A stretch of DNA of 64,000 bases from Sutcliffiella horikoshii (GTDB lineage: Bacteria; Bacillota; Bacilli; Bacillales; Bacillaceae_I): the NCBI RefSeq assembly GCF_008180725.1, contig NZ_VTEV01000006.1, positions 131,409 through 195,408 on the forward strand. Direction: 5' to 3'. Positions 7,227-14,915 of this stretch are shown here, in pieces; position 1 is the first letter of the stretch; each line of letters starts with the position of its first letter. The notes under the pieces are model-generated. The model saw nothing but the letters and a program-made list of their open reading frames with translations, had not been told where the DNA came from and searched no databases. Made by a program: the position numbers and the translations under genes.

Positions 7227-7662
7227 TCAGCACTTGCAATTTGTAGAAAAAGCAAAAGATGCATTTCAAAATAACCCAGTATTGGAAACGTACAGAGATC
7301 ATCCGACAAGTGAAATGATTGCCCTTCGAATGGGAGCTGACAGGGATTGTGTTCATGTTTTTGAACTAGGTAACGAGGTTGCTAACTTTGTTCAACAAAT
7401 GGATCCGCAACCTGGGCCCAGAAAAGAAGTAAGAGAGTTTGCTCAAGCAATGGAATTGATGCTTGCTTCGAACGAACATAAAGGACACTGGCGTAGAGAA
7501 CATCAAGAGTATCTTCTTAGAGAGCTCGGGAAGAACGCTGTGCAGTTAGAAAAAGAGCTTAAAAAAGAAGATCATGACAAGTATGAAATCACACTAAGAT
7601 GTGCAAATATGGCTAACTTCGCCATGATGATTTCGGATAACTATGGAGGTGGCAAGTTGTAA
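7210..7662 (+). CDS. Phage protein, weakly MazG-like
   Basis: A 150-residue protein starting at TTG 7210 behind GGGAG and overlapping the previous gene. The second half (GHWRREHQEYLLRELGKNAV, KYEITLRCANMANFAMMISD) resembles the helical NTP-pyrophosphohydrolase proteins of phages, in which a late ExxD pattern binds magnesium; those acidic residues are only partly present. The assignment is a weak guess. It lies between two recombination genes. Confidence 0.4.
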   Translation: MTHITNQHLQFVEKAKDAFQNNPVLETYRDHPTSEMIALRMGADRDCVHVFELGNEVANFVQQMDPQPGPRKEVREFAQAMELMLASNEHKGHWRREHQEYLLRELGKNAVQLEKELKKEDHDKYEITLRCANMANFAMMISDNYGGGKL

Positions 7663-7922
7663 TGGGGAAAGAGACGAAGGTTTTGATTAATCGTGTGAAG
7701 GTGTATTACTCAGTACATGTTGGTAAGTTCTTTCTGACCGGTGGGGATAGAAAAAGAGGAGATTTCTTTCTCTCTTCAAATCCTGAAAGAGAAAGGGCTC
7801 ATAAATTCTACGATGAGAAAGATGCAAAGGAATTTGCAAAGGAACTAAAGGGGACCATCATAAAACACACGATTCATGAATTAACAACTGAACTAATTGA
7901 GGAGGTAACTATTAATGAGTAA
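7662..7922 (+). CDS. Phage protein, unknown
   Basis: An 86-residue protein coupled to the previous gene through a TAATG overlap. The sequence (VKVYYSVHVGKFFLTGGDRK then KFYDEKDAKEFAKELKGTII) suggests a small alpha/beta protein. The next gene begins inside its end at 7915. Unknown function in the recombination operon. Confidence 0.5.
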   Translation: MGKETKVLINRVKVYYSVHVGKFFLTGGDRKRGDFFLSSNPERERAHKFYDEKDAKEFAKELKGTIIKHTIHELTTELIEEVTINE

Positions 7923-8817
7923 CCAATTGGCAGCCATCAACACAAAGGAATTTGAAAACTACTTTACCCAGAAAGAATTGGAGGTAGTAGTCAACAGTAT
8001 TGCTAAGAACGCCACCAACGAGGAGCTTGCTCTCTTCATTCAAATCTGCAAACACAACGGTCTGGATCCATTTAAGAATCATATTTACTTTATCAAATAC
8101 GGAAATCAAATGAGCATTCAGGTGTCCGTGGAAGGAATTCAATATCTGGCACAGCAGCGTGATGATTATAAAGGTGTTACTACTCAACTGGTCCATGAGA
8201 ACGATGAGTTTGAAGTGGAGATTGATTCTGAAACGCAAGAACTTAAAATCACCAAGCACTCTATTAAATTTCCTCGAGGGAAAGTAGCTGCAGCCTACGC
8301 CATTGCCCGCAGAGAAGGTTATCCGGATAAAGTAATTATCATTGAATCCGAAGAGGTGGAACACTTACGGAACAAGCAAGGTAGCCAGTGGAAAACATAC
8401 TACAATGACATGTTCAAAAAGCATGCACTGAAACGAGCTCTTAAACTACAGTTCGGGATTGAAGTAGATGACGATCAGACTCAGCAAGAGTCTTATGATC
8501 CATACGAACCGCGTCAAAGGGTTGATATTACACCTGAGACAAAGGGTGTTGACACTGGTGACAATGTGATTGATCCGGAAGAGGAGCTTGCGAAAGTTTG
8601 GGCTGAAATTCAGAAAAAGACCAAAGAACGTGGTGTTTCCAAGACCGATTTGAACAAATTCGTCCAGGAGAAGTTTGAAAAGAAAGGCAAGGAACTAACA
8701 CTGCAGGAAACAGTTGCCCTTAATAAGTTGATAGATTTTAGTTTTCCTAAACAAGAAGAAAAGCAGGATGCAGAAGCTATGAGCTTTGACGATTTTGAGG
8801 GAATGACGCTGGAATAA
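7915..8817 (+). CDS. bet: Bet/RecT-family single-strand annealing protein
   Basis: A 300-residue protein. Residues about 20-190 follow the RecT-superfamily Bet pattern: QKELEVVVNSIAKNATNEEL, ICKHNGLDPFKNHIYFIKYG, SIQVSVEGIQYLAQQ, then KKHALKRALKLQFGIEV. These proteins bind single-stranded DNA and anneal complementary strands during phage recombination. GAGGTAACT precedes ATG 7915. The C-terminal 100 residues are charged and end acidic. It probably works with the upstream SbcC-like ATPase. Confidence 0.9.
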   Translation: MSNQLAAINTKEFENYFTQKELEVVVNSIAKNATNEELALFIQICKHNGLDPFKNHIYFIKYGNQMSIQVSVEGIQYLAQQRDDYKGVTTQLVHENDEFEVEIDSETQELKITKHSIKFPRGKVAAAYAIARREGYPDKVIIIESEEVEHLRNKQGSQWKTYYNDMFKKHALKRALKLQFGIEVDDDQTQQESYDPYEPRQRVDITPETKGVDTGDNVIDPEEELAKVWAEIQKKTKERGVSKTDLNKFVQEKFEKKGKELTLQETVALNKLIDFSFPKQEEKQDAEAMSFDDFEGMTLE

Positions 8818-8818
8818 G

Positions 8819-8995
8819 ATGGACAAGCAGGTGCAGATTCCATACACCTACAAATGGTTAGCAGCCGGGGACAAGAATCTTTATGTCAGATACATAAAGG
8901 GCTACATGAATCTCTATCACCCCAGGCTGTACCCAATGAAAATCATACCTAGAGGTAGTAACTTGTCAGACATTGTAGTTTGCATCAAAAAGTAA
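8819..8995 (+). CDS. 58-residue phage protein, unknown
   Basis: A small basic, tyrosine-rich protein (QVQIPYTYKWLAAGDKNLYV, YHPRLYPMKIIPRG). It follows bet directly (ATG two bases after the TAA) and precedes the replication initiator. No family is recognised. Confidence 0.5.
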   Translation: MDKQVQIPYTYKWLAAGDKNLYVRYIKGYMNLYHPRLYPMKIIPRGSNLSDIVVCIKK

Positions 8996-9008
8996 GGAGG
9001 TGTTGGGC

Positions 9009-9794
9009 TTGGCGAATGTGCAACTAGAAAACGGATTTACAAGAATAGCAAACGATATATTCGAGCAGATGGCAAAAACAAAGCTAAGCCCAATACAGTA
9101 TAGAATACTTTTTGTCATCTGGAGATACACATATGGATTTAACAGAAAAGAGCATGAATTTTCATTAAGCTTTATAGGAACTGCAACAGAGTATGATCAA
9201 AGACAATTGCAAAGAGAATTAGTAAAGCTAGAGCAAAGAAAGATAATCGTTCAAAAAGTTAAAAGAGGAAAACCCAGGATTATAAGCTTCAACAAAAATC
9301 ATGATGAATGGCTCGATAATGAAACTATTGGTAGTTCTACCATTGGTAATTCTACCAAAGGTACTATTGGTAAAGTTACCAAAGGCACTATTGGTAGTTC
9401 TACCAAAGAAGAAAGAAAGAACTTAAAGAAAAATATAAAGAAAAATAATAAAGAGGAGGAGGTAAGCATCTTGGAAAAAATAATTGATTTACTTCAAATT
9501 AGTGGAATAGTACCTCCCAGAAAAATAAATAGGTTTCTAAGGGAAGATATTGAAGATGTTATAGAAAACTTTGGTTTTGAAACACCAATAGAAGTTATTG
9601 AGGAAGCCATTAAAGACGCCGCAAGAGGAAACGGGGAAACATGGAAGTTTGTATATAACAAATTAAACACCTGGAGGAAGAGTGGAGTAAAAACTCTAGC
9701 TGACTTAGATCACCTTCAAGAAAATAAGAAAGTGCAACATAAAGCTAGTAACGTGGATTATGATTCCTTAGCAAAGGAGTTTGAGAATGAATAA
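9009..9794 (+). CDS. RepO-like phage replication initiator
   Basis: A 261-residue protein. The N-terminal 95 residues match the phage replication O domain: MANVQLENGFTRIANDIFEQ, LSPIQYRILFVIWRYTYGF, SFIGTATEYDQRQLQRELVKL, a winged helix that binds origin iterons. TTG 9009 fits family starts and has AAGGAGG at the right distance. Residues about 107-134 are a low-complexity T-I-G/S-S-T-K segment created by origin iterons in the DNA. The C-terminus (about 155-255) should contact the helicase loader. Loader and DnaB genes follow. Confidence 0.85.
   Translation: MANVQLENGFTRIANDIFEQMAKTKLSPIQYRILFVIWRYTYGFNRKEHEFSLSFIGTATEYDQRQLQRELVKLEQRKIIVQKVKRGKPRIISFNKNHDEWLDNETIGSSTIGNSTKGTIGKVTKGTIGSSTKEERKNLKKNIKKNNKEEEVSILEKIIDLLQISGIVPPRKINRFLREDIEDVIENFGFETPIEVIEEAIKDAARGNGETWKFVYNKLNTWRKSGVKTLADLDHLQENKKVQHKASNVDYDSLAKEFENE
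9328..9460 (+). other. Putative phage replication origin: four iterons plus A-rich tract inside repO
   Basis: Four inverted-repeat iterons of the form TTGGTA-N4-TACCA(A) lie at 9328-9342, 9343-9358, 9367-9382 and 9391-9406, the last three spaced 24 bp apart. They are followed by an A-rich, easily melted tract (about 9403-9460, e.g. AAGAAAAATATAAAGAAAAA). Iterons within the initiator gene followed by an AT-rich unwinding stretch is the lambda-ori layout. Iterons are seen; origin activity is inferred. Confidence 0.75.
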
Positions 9795-10086
9795 GAAAGA
9801 AGTCTTAGATATTATTCAACTTATTGAAAAGATGTATAACAATCCTTTCACAAAAAATGTTATACCGTCCGAACAAAATAATAAGATTAAGACCATTGTC
9901 GAAGCCTGGCATGAATTCCTTGAAAACCAAGACTTTAACCAAGTACGAGCAAAAGTTAAAAAACATATTTTCACTAGCAAGTTCCCACCTACTATTGCTG
10001 ACATATATGAAGAACCCTCCGATTCCAAAGTAAATCATGAACACTTGGAATATATGAGAAAGTTACGGAGTGGATCGCGTGATTAA
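9787..10086 (+). CDS. Helicase loader/inhibitor, SPP1 G39P-like
   Basis: A 99-residue protein with the pattern of phage loader/inhibitor proteins: KKEVLDIIQLIEKMYNNPF, VEAWHEFLENQDFNQVRAKV and the hallmark SKFPPTIADIYE near the C-terminus. In SPP1, G39P delivers the DnaB-type helicase G40P to the initiator G38P; the same three-gene order (initiator, loader, helicase) is present here. The ATG at 9787 overlaps the end of repO and has AAGGAG upstream. Confidence 0.75.
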   Translation: MNKKEVLDIIQLIEKMYNNPFTKNVIPSEQNNKIKTIVEAWHEFLENQDFNQVRAKVKKHIFTSKFPPTIADIYEEPSDSKVNHEHLEYMRKLRSGSRD

Positions 10087-11380
10087 TAACTACGAAGCAG
10101 AATGTGCCCTACTAGGCTGCATACTCATTGATAACAGCATATTGAACGAATTAGTAACGAAACCTGAACACTTCCAGCACTATCAAAATAAAGAATTGTT
10201 TACTGCCATGAGGAAGATAGCAGAAAAGGATGAACCGATTAATGCCATAACAATCATCGAATTGATTGGACGGAACAACCTTTCTCGATTAGGTGGAACG
10301 GGTCATCTTTCCCTCTTAAAAGAAAGTGTCCCTTCTATCCATGCCTTCCGGAATTATGAAGCAGCTGTCATTGATGCCTGGAAGAAACAAAATATCCACA
10401 ACATCTTAAAGCCGATTGTGGATAAACAGGAATTTGACTCAAATGACATTCAGAAGATGATTAAACAGCTGAACGACATTGATAAAACAGGCACTAAGGA
10501 AAAATTCGACCTTAAAGAGCACCTTGTTCAAATGTATGAACTGCCACTCATCAAGAAGGAAAAAGGCTATTCCGGAATCCCGAGTGGTTTCCAAGACCTC
10601 GATGACATGACAGACGGCTTTCAGGATGAAGACAGTATTATCATCGGAGCAAGACCTTCCATGGGTAAGACAGCCCTCATATTGAACATCGCAGCCAATG
10701 CAGGATTTAAAGGAGCCATACCAGTCATCTTCTCCCTAGAAATGAGCGCGGAAAGCCTGATTAAGCGCATGTTATGCCTCTTAGGTGGAATAGAAGGAAT
10801 CAAAGCCAGGAACCCATACCACTATTTTGATGACAAGGATCATGAGAATTGGGTTGCTGCCATTGGGTTGTTGGAACGGATCAACATGCAGATATTTGAT
10901 AAGCCTGGTCAGACGGTGAATGAAATGCGTGCTCAAATACGAGACTTTAAACGGGAGAATCCGGATAAAAAGGTTCTGGTGATGATTGACTATCTCACCT
11001 TAATCAAGCCGGAAGAAAGCCACAATGGGAACGCTCACCTTCAGGTATCAGAAATAAGTGCTGCATTAAAAGGGATGGCCAAAGAGTTTAAGTGTCCTGT
11101 CCTTACGCTGGCTCAATTGTCTCGAGGGGTAGAGCAAAGAGCTAACAAAAGACCGGTAATGTCCGACTTACGAGAAAGTGGAAGCATTGAACAGGATGCG
11201 GACGTAATTGGATTCCTTTATCGGGATGAATATTACAATGCTGATTCCGAAAAGAAGAGCATTTTAGAAATTGATATTGCCAAACAACGTAATGGTCCAA
11301 CAGGAAAAGTGGACATTTTCTATAACAAAAAGACACAAAGAATGCGGGATTTACATGACCGACACGCAAACGCAAATTAG
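10079..11380 (+). CDS. dnaB: Replicative DNA helicase (DnaB family)
   Basis: A 433-residue hexameric helicase: N-terminal DnaB domain (NNYEAECALLGCILIDNSIL), Walker A GARPSMGKTALIL at about 186-198, SLEMSAESLIKRM, Walker B VLVMIDYLTLI, then LAQLSRGVEQRANKRPVMSD and LRESGSIEQDADVI. GTG 10079 is favoured because GGAGTGG lies seven bases before it; GTG 10070 is an alternative. It unwinds phage DNA after loading by the upstream G39P-like protein. Confidence 0.92.
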   Translation: MINNYEAECALLGCILIDNSILNELVTKPEHFQHYQNKELFTAMRKIAEKDEPINAITIIELIGRNNLSRLGGTGHLSLLKESVPSIHAFRNYEAAVIDAWKKQNIHNILKPIVDKQEFDSNDIQKMIKQLNDIDKTGTKEKFDLKEHLVQMYELPLIKKEKGYSGIPSGFQDLDDMTDGFQDEDSIIIGARPSMGKTALILNIAANAGFKGAIPVIFSLEMSAESLIKRMLCLLGGIEGIKARNPYHYFDDKDHENWVAAIGLLERINMQIFDKPGQTVNEMRAQIRDFKRENPDKKVLVMIDYLTLIKPEESHNGNAHLQVSEISAALKGMAKEFKCPVLTLAQLSRGVEQRANKRPVMSDLRESGSIEQDADVIGFLYRDEYYNADSEKKSILEIDIAKQRNGPTGKVDIFYNKKTQRMRDLHDRHANAN

Positions 11381-11606
11381 AGATTGGTATCTGGATGCTG
11401 TTGATTACAACCAGGAGCCTCTTTTATTACTTCTTGATTTCCTCATCTACGAAAAAAAGGTTCTAATCTTCGATGATCCGGAAGAAAAGTTGCACTTCTA
11501 CTTCCAAGATAAATTTCGAGGGAAAATGAACAGGCATCTTGCCCAATACAAAGCCAAATTAGAGGAGGAAGCCAGTGGAACTAAGGAGACAAGTAATGCT
11601 TCATGA
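11355..11606 (+). CDS. Phage protein, unknown
   Basis: An 83-residue protein (TQIRDWYLDAVDYNQEPLLL, FLIYEKKVLIFDDPEEKL, ends charged). ATG 11355 lies inside the end of dnaB, and the next gene starts inside its own end, so it is a member of a tightly packed operon. No domain is recognised. Confidence 0.5.
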   Translation: MTDTQTQIRDWYLDAVDYNQEPLLLLLDFLIYEKKVLIFDDPEEKLHFYFQDKFRGKMNRHLAQYKAKLEEEASGTKETSNAS

Positions 11607-11718
11607 ACTCTCCTTGAAGGGGATACACGAGGCCAGGGACGGGAGACTTCTAAGGGATCTCACCGTTGATGAACTAGAAACAGAGTTTAGTAGAGCACAA
11701 GAGGAGGAGAACATGTGA
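11575..11718 (+). CDS. FbpA-like small basic protein
   Basis: A 47-residue protein starting at GTG 11575 behind AGAGGAGG. The pattern (RRQVMLHELSLKGIHEARDG then LLRDLTVDELETEF) resembles the Fur-regulated basic protein FbpA family, of which phages carry copies. The match is by eye. It overlaps both neighbours. No Fur box was identified here. Confidence 0.4.
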   Translation: MELRRQVMLHELSLKGIHEARDGRLLRDLTVDELETEFSRAQEEENM

Positions 11719-12266
11719 GATTTTTAGGAATAGATCCAGCATCCAAAACAGGATTCGTGGCACTGGATGAACATGGGGAAGTGCTCAGAGCGAAAGAACT
11801 AACAGGCGTAGGTGGTGTTGACCCGAAGAGAATGGTCACACTGATCAACGAGGTTGTGGACCACCTTAGACCAGGAGACGTCATCTGCATTGAGGGATTC
11901 CCTTTTGACACGCAGAAAGCCATGTTTGCTGGGGGATTACACCACGGCATTAGAAACGAGCTCTACAAGCGAAAATTGAGCTACTACGAGGCAGCACCAA
12001 ATGCAGTAAAGAAGTTTGTAAATGTTACAGGTTGGACTGGAGAAGTTGGTAGCAAGAAACGGCTTACCGGCCCTCAGAAAAAGAAAGCAGTCATGAAAGC
12101 AGTAGAAGAGCACTTTGATTTTACTCATTCCAGTGACAACGTGGTGGATGCTTATATCATGGCAAGGATAGCCATGGAATGCTTCTTTGTTCAAGAAACC
12201 AATTCTTCCTTACTATCAAATTATCAAACGGAAGTAATTCGAAAAATCCTAAAAGGAGCGTGCTGA
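11715..12266 (+). CDS. RuvC-like Holliday junction resolvase
   Basis: A 183-residue RNase H-fold nuclease. It begins with FLGIDPASKTGFVALDE (first acidic residue Asp of GID), then VICIEGF (Glu), and ends with FDFTHSSDNVVDAYIMARIA (DNVVDA acidic pair), the expected catalytic acidic positions of RuvC-like enzymes. Start GTG 11715 overlaps the previous stop (ATGTGA) with GAGGAGGAG upstream. It probably resolves branched DNA before packaging. Confidence 0.8.
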   Translation: MRFLGIDPASKTGFVALDEHGEVLRAKELTGVGGVDPKRMVTLINEVVDHLRPGDVICIEGFPFDTQKAMFAGGLHHGIRNELYKRKLSYYEAAPNAVKKFVNVTGWTGEVGSKKRLTGPQKKKAVMKAVEEHFDFTHSSDNVVDAYIMARIAMECFFVQETNSSLLSNYQTEVIRKILKGAC

Positions 12267-12268
12267 AA

Positions 12269-12721
12269 ATGCAAGTGACTGTAAAAGCCAACTTCAATAA
12301 ACAAACTAAGGATAGTAAGAAAGAGCTCATTCAATTTTATGTAAAGGGTGAGGATGAGAAGAAACAGGAATTGTCTCAGATGACCCGGGAAGTAGTGGAG
12401 CTGCAGATTGAAGGTGTGGAGGAAAAGCTAACTTGTGAGTTTAGTAAGACCACCAAAGACGGCAAAAAAACCACTCTAGAGTTTATCGTCAAAGGTGATA
12501 CTTCTGCAGAACAATCTTTCAATTTTTATAAGAAGGCAGGATCTGATGTGACTCTAAGCATTGTCGAGTCTCAGATGAGCATCGATGAGTTTAATGAAAC
12601 ACACGAAGGTATTGAGTACAAAGTGGAAAAAGACGGCTCTGTGAAGGTGGAGGACGGCCAGCTGACACTTGAAGAGTACCAGGAGGAAGACGAAAAGACG
12701 GACCCGGAGAATGTTCACTAA
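12269..12721 (+). CDS. Phage protein, unknown
   Basis: A 150-residue acidic protein with two similar halves (KKELIQFYVKGEDEKKQ and KTTLEFIVKGDTSAEQ), suggesting an internal duplication of a beta-rich unit. AAAAGGAG precedes ATG 12269. The C-terminal part is very acidic (EEYQEEDEKTDPENVH). Its stop overlaps the next start in TAATG form. Confidence 0.5.
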   Translation: MQVTVKANFNKQTKDSKKELIQFYVKGEDEKKQELSQMTREVVELQIEGVEEKLTCEFSKTTKDGKKTTLEFIVKGDTSAEQSFNFYKKAGSDVTLSIVESQMSIDEFNETHEGIEYKVEKDGSVKVEDGQLTLEEYQEEDEKTDPENVH

Positions 12722-12865
12722 TGAGATACAGTAAAAAAACAAAAGAGGCGGCTGGGCAAAGCACTTGCCCGCCGTCATAAGCAGAGTGTGGCCAGGGCTT
12801 GGAGGAACATATTCATAAAGTCAGGAATTTTGAGAGGAGGAAAAAGTGATTGGCAAAGTAACTGA
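12721..12865 (+). pseudogene. Frameshifted small basic gene
   Basis: ATG 12721 overlaps the preceding TAA, so a gene is expected to start here, but the frame ends after 19 codons (MRYSKKTKEAAGQ...). After a run of seven A at 12733-12739, the plus-one frame continues as a plausible, very basic protein (KQKRRLGKALARRHKQSVAR then AWRNIFIKSGI) to a stop at 12863-12865. One A fewer would give a 47-residue intact gene. This may be a real mutation, a sequencing error in the homopolymer, or a recoding site. Confidence 0.4.
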
Positions 12866-13001
12866 GTGGAAAATGACTCCGGAAGAGTTAGAGGCATACA
12901 GAAAGAAGTATCCACCAAAAACGGATCAAAAGAACCTCAAGAAAAAAGCTGAAGCATTTTCAAACATCCATACTTATGGGAGTCGAAGCAAGAAAAAGTA
13001 A
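12846..13001 (+). CDS. 51-residue basic phage protein, unknown
   Basis: Starts at GTG 12846 behind GAGAGGAGG. Sequence features: KVTEWKMTPEELEAYRKKY then a lysine-rich tail (NLKKKAEAF, GSRSKKK). No family is recognised; very basic tails suggest nucleic-acid contact. Confidence 0.5.
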   Translation: MIGKVTEWKMTPEELEAYRKKYPPKTDQKNLKKKAEAFSNIHTYGSRSKKK

Positions 13002-13045
13002 TCATCCTCGCTTGTCCGGTCATACTACATTCGAGGTGATAATGA

Positions 13046-13204
13046 ATGGACTTAATACTAAAAAGTGAAATCGTGGAAGTAAAACAGATGCTTATAAGCG
13101 TTGTCTTGGATATCCAGTCAGGGGAGTGCCAACGGGATCCTCAACGTTTAGGAGATAAGGTTGAAGCAGTCATTAAGAGGCTGGATGAAATAGAGCCTAA
13201 ATAA
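13046..13204 (+). CDS. 52-residue phage protein, unknown
   Basis: Begins MDLILKSEIVEVKQMLISVV with a helical pattern throughout. GAGGTGATA lies upstream of ATG 13046; an overlapping ATG at 13042 gives only eight codons. It is the last small gene before the late regulator ArpU. Confidence 0.5.
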   Translation: MDLILKSEIVEVKQMLISVVLDIQSGECQRDPQRLGDKVEAVIKRLDEIEPK

Positions 13205-13263
13205 AAAAAGCCGAGATTTCTCCCGACTAAGCCTAAGAATATTTTACCATAGGGGGAATCTTG

Positions 13264-13644
13264 ATGCTTGCAGAACAACTTTCTTTTCTATCCAATGTGA
13301 ATGAAAGAGAAGTTAGGAAACTTGTGATTAGAGAATTAAAAGATTATCGTGCCCTTAAAGTTCAAATAGAGAATAAAAATGAAAGGGTTTCAGCTGGAGT
13401 AAACTTATTTCCATCTTTGCGAAATTCCCATGTAATAAATGAACTAAAGGTAAAACAGATTGAAAGGGCATTAAATGATAGCTTGGACGAAGAAGAGCTG
13501 CTGATCATTAAGAAAAAATACCTAACTTCCATTAAAACCAAGGATATTGAAATATACCTGGAACTAGGTTTCAAAAAAGACACATATTATGAGGTCAAAA
13601 ATAGAGCTATCAACCGTATAGCAACAGCACTTGGAATAATCTGA
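13264..13644 (+). CDS. arpU: ArpU-family late gene regulator
   Basis: A 126-residue protein with the ArpU/sigma-like pattern: NEREVRKLVIRELKDYRALK, IERALNDSLDEEELLIIKKK, and a C-terminal helix-turn-helix (YLELGFKKDTYYEVKNRAIN RIATALGI). ArpU-type proteins sit at the end of the early operon and are thought to switch on late transcription in Firmicutes phages. ATG 13264 is favoured over TTG 13261 by spacing from GGGGG. A terminator follows immediately. Confidence 0.8.
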   Translation: MLAEQLSFLSNVNEREVRKLVIRELKDYRALKVQIENKNERVSAGVNLFPSLRNSHVINELKVKQIERALNDSLDEEELLIIKKKYLTSIKTKDIEIYLELGFKKDTYYEVKNRAINRIATALGII

Positions 13645-13656
13645 GTGCTGTTTTTT
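13625..13656 (+). terminator. Rho-independent terminator after arpU
   Basis: CAGCACT (13625-13631) pairs with AGTGCTG (13644-13650), followed by six T. The left arm lies in the last arpU codons. It ends the early operon. Confidence 0.75.
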
Positions 13657-14310
13657 ATCGACAAAAAACCGAGAAAAAACCGAGAAAACTGGGGATAAAA
13701 CTGGGGACTAATTATTTTTCCATCAAAGGTAAGATTTTCTTATCAGGTTATTTCCTGATGGGAGACGCATCTTTCCCTTATCAATGGTGTACTCGATCAG
13801 CTGATGGTTGTGACACCTTAGCAGCATTTGTTTGCGTAGGTTGATGAAGAGGCAAGGAGGTAAGAGCACTCCGTTTTACAATTTATTTAGCTATTAGCGT
13901 AATGGGGTGATTTTTAGACAAAGCAGATGTGAGCCACTATTGTATAATTTACTTATAACGGAGTTAGTAACTAAAGGATTTATCATCCAAGTAGCTACTA
14001 ACTGCTATTGTATGTTTTAAACAAAAACAATAGCAATTAACAATAAAATCTCATAATGAATTGTTAACTCAACTTTAAGTGAAATTATATTCAAGTGGCT
14101 CACCACCGTTCCTATGTAATACTTTAATATCTTGTGCAGACAAAAATATTTTAAACATATGAATACTTAAATAAATTGGGTAAACAACTTTCTTGGGGAT
14201 AAAACTTACAATAATTAACAGTATAGAAGATTAGTAGAACATACAGCTTTATGAATAAATATTAAATAAATAATTATACAAATAAACTTATAAATATTAG
14301 GAGGAGTCAA
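13657..14310. other. Long non-coding stretch before the accessory block
   Basis: About 650 bases with no credible gene. It begins with short direct repeats (ACCGAGAAAA twice, then ACTGGGGA twice, 13667-13710) and contains a perfect nine-base inverted repeat TGCTATTGT (14003-14011) / ACAATAGCA (14027-14035). The part after about 13,960 is markedly A/T-rich, unlike the genes before it. It may be the junction of an inserted block and could carry the late promoter. Confidence 0.5.
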
Positions 14311-14844
14311 ATGACAATTAACCAAGGAATGATGTCGAGTAATACTGATATGTGGGCTACACCACAATATTTTTTTAATCAATTAAAGGAGGAGTTCAGC
14401 TTTACATTAGATGTGTGTGCTGTTCCTGATAATGCTAAGTGTAATAAGTATTTCTCTCCTGAACAGGATGGACTACTGCAAGATTGGAATGAGCCTTTTG
14501 TCTGGATGAATCCACCATACGGTAATCCTGAACACCCATGCAAAAAGAACTGTAAGAAAAAGAAATGCGTTGAACGTGGGCATCACATTAAACACTATGT
14601 ACCTGGAATTATTGACTGGATGCAGAAGGCTTATGAGGAAAGTCAAAAGTGGGGCAACACTGTAGTCTGCTTAGTTCCTGCGAGAACAGATAATACATGG
14701 TGGCATAGATACGCCATGAAAGGTGAAGTCCGTCTTGTTGAAGGCAGATTGAAATTCAATGATGGGAAAGGTACAGCCCCTTTTCCAAGTGCTGTAATAG
14801 TTTTTGGGAACCAAGCTAAAACCAATACACTCATAGCAATGTAG
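14311..14844 (+). CDS. Dam-like phage DNA adenine N6-methyltransferase
   Basis: A 177-residue enzyme with the phage Dam pattern: SNTDMWATPQYFFNQLKEEF, FTLDVCAVPDNAKCNKYFSP, catalytic NPPY at 67-70, then VVCLVPARTDNTWWHRYAM and EVRLVEGRLKF. It would methylate adenine in a short DNA motif, perhaps for protection from host restriction. An insert after NPPY contains C77, C81, C86 and a HH pair, a possible metal site. GGAGGAG precedes the ATG. It follows a long AT-rich non-coding stretch. Confidence 0.85.
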   Translation: MTINQGMMSSNTDMWATPQYFFNQLKEEFSFTLDVCAVPDNAKCNKYFSPEQDGLLQDWNEPFVWMNPPYGNPEHPCKKNCKKKKCVERGHHIKHYVPGIIDWMQKAYEESQKWGNTVVCLVPARTDNTWWHRYAMKGEVRLVEGRLKFNDGKGTAPFPSAVIVFGNQAKTNTLIAM

Positions 14845-14852
14845 TTATTGCA

Positions 14853-14912
14853 GTTATACCTCTGTTTGCCGATAACTATAATATGGCATCATAAGAAAAC
14901 AGGAGGTATAAC
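14853..14912 (+). promoter_or_regulatory. Hairpin that hides the transposase ribosome binding site; TATAAT in its loop
   Basis: GTTATACCTCTGTTT (14853-14867) is the reverse complement of AAACAGGAGGTATAAC (14897-14912) except for one extra G. The right arm contains the GGAGG site of the transposase. The loop (14868-14896) carries TATAAT at 14877-14882. Transcripts entering from outside would fold and block translation; a transcript started from the internal -10 would contain only the right arm. This is the logic known from IS10 and IS50. The pairing is seen; the effect is inferred. Confidence 0.65.
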
Positions 14913-14915
14913 AAC

